Shown: positions 59,929 through 64,000 of the stretch, piece by piece
Layout: every line of letters begins with the position of its first letter
Numbering within the stretch: the first letter of the stretch is position 1
NCBI GenBank assembly: GCA_025331125.1
Contig: JAOALB010000014.1
Location: 124,001 to 188,000 of the forward strand
Direction of reading: 5' to 3'
Source of the DNA: Mycogone perniciosa
Taxonomy: Eukaryota > Ascomycota > Sordariomycetes > Hypocreales > Hypocreaceae
Length of the DNA: 64,000 nt
Program-made: the position numbers and the translations under genes
Notes under the pieces: generated by a model
Databases searched by the model: none
Seen by the model: only the letters and a program-made list of their open reading frames with translations
What the model was told of the DNA's origin: nothing

Positions 59929-60030
59929 GAGAAGAGAAAGTCGGGATATCTCAAATCTAGACAGTCAATCAGCCTTCTCAGTCAGTCCTCGAATCCTCAC
60001 CAACTAGACTTGATCACACCACAGCTCAAG

Positions 60031-61195
60031 ATGTCTCTGTTTCTCACCAGCATCACCGCTGCCCTCCTCATGGGTAAAGCCATCGCCATCGATAGCACTT
60101 GGGGCCAGGGCGTCAGTGGAGGTCCCCAAATTGAGACCCGTTCCCTGGACCAGATTTACAAAGCCGCTCTTAAAGAAGGCGGCGTTGTGACTTTGTGGCA
60201 CGGCGGCGATGAGAAAGAACAGGATTTCTTCATCAAGAAACCTTTTGAGAAAAGATTCCCAGGAATAACCCTCAACCTCACGACCGATCTATCCAAGTAC
60301 ATCGACGGCAAAATCGATCAGCAGCTTGCTTCTGGCAACGTCTACGTGGACGCTGTCCATCTTCAGACCCTCCATGACTTCCCCCGGTGGGCTCAGCAGG
60401 GTGCCTTGCTAAGCTACGCTCCACAGGGCTTCGATAAAGTCTATGCGTCCTTCAAAGATTCAGTTTCAGCCTACTGGAGCGGCTATAACATTTTTGCTTG
60501 GTCTTTCATTTGGAACTCGGACAAGCTACCTGGCGTCAAGATCACTTCCTTCCAGGATTTCCTGAAGCCTGAGTTCAAGAACAAGCTTGTCCTGACCTAC
60601 CCCAACGACGATGACGCAGTCCTTTTTGCTTTCGATATCATGTAAGAAATCCGTTAATGAAGTGTATTCTGATGAGAGGAGAGCTAACCATCTGCCCTGA
60701 AATAGCCTGAAAAAGTATGGAACAAAATGGTTCGATGCCCTCCTCAAACAAAACCCACGCTGGGTCCGCGGCACCGCAACTCCCCACACCATTCTCTCCA
60801 GAGAAAACAGCACCGAAGCCGCCACATTTACTAGCAGTGGCGGACTTGCACCAGCGAAGCCCATCAACGTCGGTTTCCCTACCGATACCCAGTTCGTCTC
60901 CTGGCCTCAGACCGGTGCCATCCTGAAGAACGCACCGCACCCGGAGGGTGCGAAGCTCCTGCATAACTTCCTCCTTAGCCCGGAGTTTCAAAAGGACACA
61001 AGCTGGAGCGTCCGGGAGGATGTTCAGGCGAGCGGTAGTTCTGTCTTCTCTGATATCTGGCACACGCCCAACACCAACCCTACGACGTTCTTCCGATGGA
61101 TGCAAGATCGCCAAACTGTTGAGAGACTGCGTTTCTGGTTTGAGGACCGCCTTGGAACTGCTCAGGGACTGAGCCCTCTCGAGGATGACATTTAG
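60031..61195 (+). CDS. Secreted bacterial-type ABC substrate-binding protein (Fe3+/type II SBP-like)
   Basis: Extracellular protein of the periplasmic-binding-protein type II fold, like the iron or polyamine receptors of bacterial ABC importers; ligand unknown. Exons 60031-60641 and 60706-61195 close in frame to 366 residues. A signal peptide is clear (MSLFLTSITAALLMGKAIA). Then LDQIYKAALKEGGVVTLWHG, FEKRFPGITLNLTTDLS, VDAVHLQTLHDFPRWAQQGA, YNIFAWSFIWNSDKL and a C-terminal SWPQTGAILKNAPHPEGAKL / FLLSPEFQ stretch follow the SBP pattern. Fungi lack the matching permease, and no ABC gene is nearby. It carries one spliceosomal intron, so if acquired from bacteria it is domesticated. Sparse flanks suggest an accessory gene. 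Confidence 0.88.
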
Positions 61196-62295
61196 ATGAA
61201 GGAATACCTAGGTTAATCTTTTGTATGAGGGTTTTCACGTTGTCTCATTCTGTTGGAGTAAAGATGTCGATATTGTGGATTAGACATGGTTTGTGTATGA
61301 GGGTCATGGTCGCTTTAGACCTTCTTTCTTACATCCTATTTACACAATAGATTTCCGTCTGTCTTTAATTTTATATAATCCAAATATTTAGACGATGAAT
61401 TGGATATAGTGTTGTCTACTCCGTGAAACGTCACTTGACCCGTAATTAAGTCACAGTCTATGAGAAATGTAAGGACCAGTATTCGCAGCAGTAAAATACA
61501 AAAGCAGTGTATAAAAGCATGGGGTCTGTCATGTGAACCAGGAGGTCAAGGTGTCGGCAATATCCCCAAAGTAGATTAATACATCGCCTCACGAGTTGGG
61601 ACAGCATGACGACCTCAAAAGATAAAAGGAAGCGTGCTGTTGATTCTCGATACATGGTAGCTTCACTATCAATTAAAGCCTCGCAACTCTGTATGTACAA
61701 TAAACAAGCATTCGATTGCAAAGACTTCCACTTGGAACCACCACCACACCACCAGGCTGTGTATCCTATGTCTTTATGGATGACGATGAATTGCTCCTTG
61801 ATCCAAAAGATGTGAAACAAATGTTGGGGGATATATATTAGCCAACTGCTCAGTGTACCATATTTCGCACATAGTTGGTAGGCAGTGGATAAACAACATC
61901 ACCGCGGGCTTCCCACCATTATCTATATTGAGGTGACAGCAAGCCCTAGCACATCTCCCCACAAGCAGCAGCCCCAAAGATTGCTCTTCAGTACGGCCAA
62001 AGTATCAATCAAGCACCGCATCCCAAGACCGTCAGCGCCTTGTTGTTCTCCTAATCGCTCGGCCATTCCGGTTCCATTTGCTTGCTTGGGGACTCCAAGC
62101 AAGGCTTTTTATTCATTCGCATCTAACAAGAGTGTCGTACATCATGGTCCTTTCCTTTGGGGCGTTACTGTCAAGACTTGTCCAGGGCTACTATCTGACT
62201 CCCGATTCTTTGTCATGTCTTCGTTTGATCATTCCGTTACGTGACTAAAAGTTCGAGACTGCCGGGCGTCCTGGCCATGGCGGTGGTATCCACTG
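61196..62295. other. Convergent 1.1-kb spacer, AT-rich
   Basis: Between the 3' ends of the solute-binding protein and the DUF7918-like gene. One TACTCCGTG near 61418. No gene supported. Confidence 0.5.
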
Positions 62296-64000
62296 CTAGA
62301 GCTCCTCCTCCTCTTCTATCTTCAGCTGCGGCGCTGCGGTTGGTTCCTTGTTGCTAGGTTCAGAGTTTCCAGATACGATGGAACCCAATGCTGCGCTCAA
62401 GCTCTGCGTAACTGAAAATCTGTCGCCAATATTGGTCTGATCCACGCTTGGCCGTGGCTTCTTGAGTGGACTGCCAACCATGGCCTCGGTGAGTGCATCA
62501 ATGCCACTTTGCTGACTTGAGGATTCGGCGCCAGTATTTAGTCCACTCAAGGCCCCCTGAGTTCCCGGTGAGTCGGCACCGTTTCGCTGAGATGTTTCCG
62601 GCGTCGAGTTCCCATCTGGCTCAGCGGAATGTGCCCTCTTAAGCTGTTTCGAATTTTAATTAGCTTTCCGGGACAGTCAAATTCTGAGCAGTAGCCTTAC
62701 GTGTATACGATTGACCCCATCAGCCAGTTCACCCTGGAACTTGGCATCTTCCGGTGCCAGTGTGGATTTTCCTTCCTTGTCGTCGACCTCGTCCATCTTG
62801 CCCAGAATCTCGCTGTCCTCATCTTCATCATCGCTGTCAAGGGCGATATTGCCATTGCTCTTCTTCCTGGCCTTTCGTCGTCGTGCTGCGTCAGCGTCTT
62901 GGTCTCGGAAAGCAGAGAAGCCAACTGTGCCGCCTGACTTCAAAGGTCCTAGGTTGGAGAAATCAATTTGACCTGAGCGTCGTTTTGCGGAACTCGGTGT
63001 TTGAGAATTCTTGGATGATTGGAGAACCCCGATTTTCTGAAGTTGCCCTGCAGTCATGTCAGTTCATCGCTCTAGAATCCTGGTTGGGAAACGATAATGC
63101 GTACGCTCGCCACGATAGAAGAAAGTAAAAGTAGCGTAGGGCTTGTCAGGGCCATCAATTCCCGTAACCGTCTGGGTACTGATCGTCTTAGGATCAAGAG
63201 TCTTGGGTTTGGCAAAGCTTGTAGTGTGCTCGACGTCGGCATCAATGCCGTTGCCGCCCTCAAAATCCTCATCTCCGTCGTGCGCATCAAACTGAGGCGA
63301 GTACTCGCCCTTCTTGATCTCTCCTGAGGCGAGGACACGGAACATGGCCACTTTGATTTGACCAGTTGCCTCCGGAGGTTCATCATCATCGTCAGACGAC
63401 CAGGAGTCGGAGTCGTCATAGATAGCTTCGATTGGCTCAGCCTCATCACCGTACCGTAGGGTGCCTTTTCGCCCACTAGAGCTTTGGGGCGTATCCACGT
63501 TCGAATTACCCTCTGCAGCCTGTCGCCGTCTTCGTTTCTCAAATTTCTGACGTCGCTTCTCAAGCTTCTCTGCGGCATCATGTCCCTTGAGGTCGAGACC
63601 GTTTAGCCATCGCTCAAGACCGACCTCGCGGAACAAGAACTCGCGTTCAGCTAAGCCACCACCCTCCGATTCTGGGACCTGAACCCAACGACTATTGACC
63701 CAAGTCTCTTCGCCAGGACGCAACAAGGTAGCAACCTCTTCCTTGGCTCGACCATCAAAGTATATATAGGCAGCGATCGTTTCGTTTTCCGAGTTCGTCA
63801 TAGGGATGTACGGGGTAACAACCCCGGCAAACTTGCCCCGTTCAGACTGCGAACCATGGTGGAGACCGCCAACAAACTGCGGCTTCGGGTAGGGATTGGA
63901 CTCGGATGGTTTAGGGGCCGAGTACGGGATAGGAAGACCGGGGGTCAACAATGTTATAGAAATAGCAAATTTGGCAGGCTCCGGCTTGTTGCCCTCCCCG
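62296..64000 (-). CDS. DUF7918-like protein, 5' end outside window
   Basis: Function unknown; probably nuclear. Three visible exons: 64000-63105 (continues outside), 63047-62701 and 62643-62296, closing in frame. The first part has IAAYIYFDGRAKEEVATLL, EREFLFREVGLERWLNGLD, an R/K-rich helix (EKLEKRRQKFEKRRRRQAAE), GQIKVAMFRVLASGEIKKGE and YATFTFFYRGERQLQKIGVL. I recall this order, with a beta-rich domain and a terminal FFYR...LQ..GI segment, in the fungal DUF7918 family. Exon 2 adds basic and acidic patches (ARRRKARKKSN, DSDDEDEDSE). Exon 3 has a PLKKPRPS nuclear-signal-like cluster and ends EEEEEL. An alternating basic/acidic tail suggests chromatin or RNA contact, which is inference. Confidence 0.65.

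Larger units (their letters stand above)
56314..60030. other. 3.7-kb gap: AT-rich, relic gene, palindromes
   Basis: No intact gene. The left part (56960-57763) contains the relic hydrolase listed separately. The right part is AT-rich, with CTAG-centred palindromes near 58019, 58780 and 59350 and TACGRAGTA half-sites near 58134, 58771, 59245 and 59462. The far right is the solute-binding protein promoter. Confidence 0.6.

Noticed and set aside
1..64000. Transposon, CRISPR array or biosynthetic gene cluster
   Set aside because: No transposase, reverse transcriptase, terminal repeats, spaced direct repeats, or PKS/NRPS/terpene genes were seen in either strand.

Overview
The window is a filamentous ascomycete nuclear genome segment. 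Genes are split by short GT-AG introns with CTAAC/CTGAC-type branch points. The gene set is typically fungal: SUP35/eRF3 with a Q/G/Y-rich leader, a fused Nup98-Nup96 precursor, ATG13, HSE1, a HET-domain gene and a DUF7918-like gene. Protein style and gene content suggest a sordariomycete, probably Hypocreales. That placement is inference and I do not name a genus.

Layout. 1-1369 (-): 5' part of gluconeogenic PEP carboxykinase, running off the left edge. 1370-5466: long gene-free stretch full of short palindromes. 5467-7801 (-): translation termination factor eRF3. 8588-10556 (+): RanGTP-binding Yrb30-like protein. 11172-12179 (-): JmjC protein with a mitochondrial-type leader. 12811-13911 (+): CK2 beta subunit. 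14472-14903 (-): broken cupin gene. 15580-16188 (-): small SET-domain protein. 16552-22844 (-): Nup98-Nup96. 23963-24633 (+): centrin-like EF-hand protein. 25319-27163 (-): epsin. 29372-31119 (+): HET-domain protein. 31545-34202 (-): acidic F-box-like gene carrying two in-frame stops. 35069-36199 (-): mitochondrial oxodicarboxylate carrier. 37915-42697 (+): ankyrin/RCC1/BTB protein. 44752-47687 (+): ATG13. 48724-51037 (+): HSE1 (ESCRT-0). 51532-55065 (-): SNF2 ATPase. 55635-56313 (-): NTF2. 56960-57763 (-): relic of a beta-lactamase-type hydrolase. 60031-61195 (+): secreted bacterial-type solute-binding protein. 62296-64000 (-): nuclear-looking DUF7918-like protein running off the right edge.

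Most genes are conserved housekeeping genes. Nuclear transport (Nup98-96, Yrb30-like, NTF2) and endocytosis/autophagy (epsin, HSE1, ATG13) recur, but nothing shows that this clustering is functional. The accessory part consists of the HET gene, the three broken genes and the solute-binding protein. These sit in or beside the largest intergenic gaps. The gaps carry a dispersed family of short palindromes built from TACGGAGTA / TACGAAGTA half-sites that I did not see inside coding exons.

Exon boundaries were read by eye from splice consensus and reading-frame closure. Every multi-exon model below closes in frame, but none is checked against transcripts. No tRNA, rRNA, CRISPR array or intact transposon was recognised.
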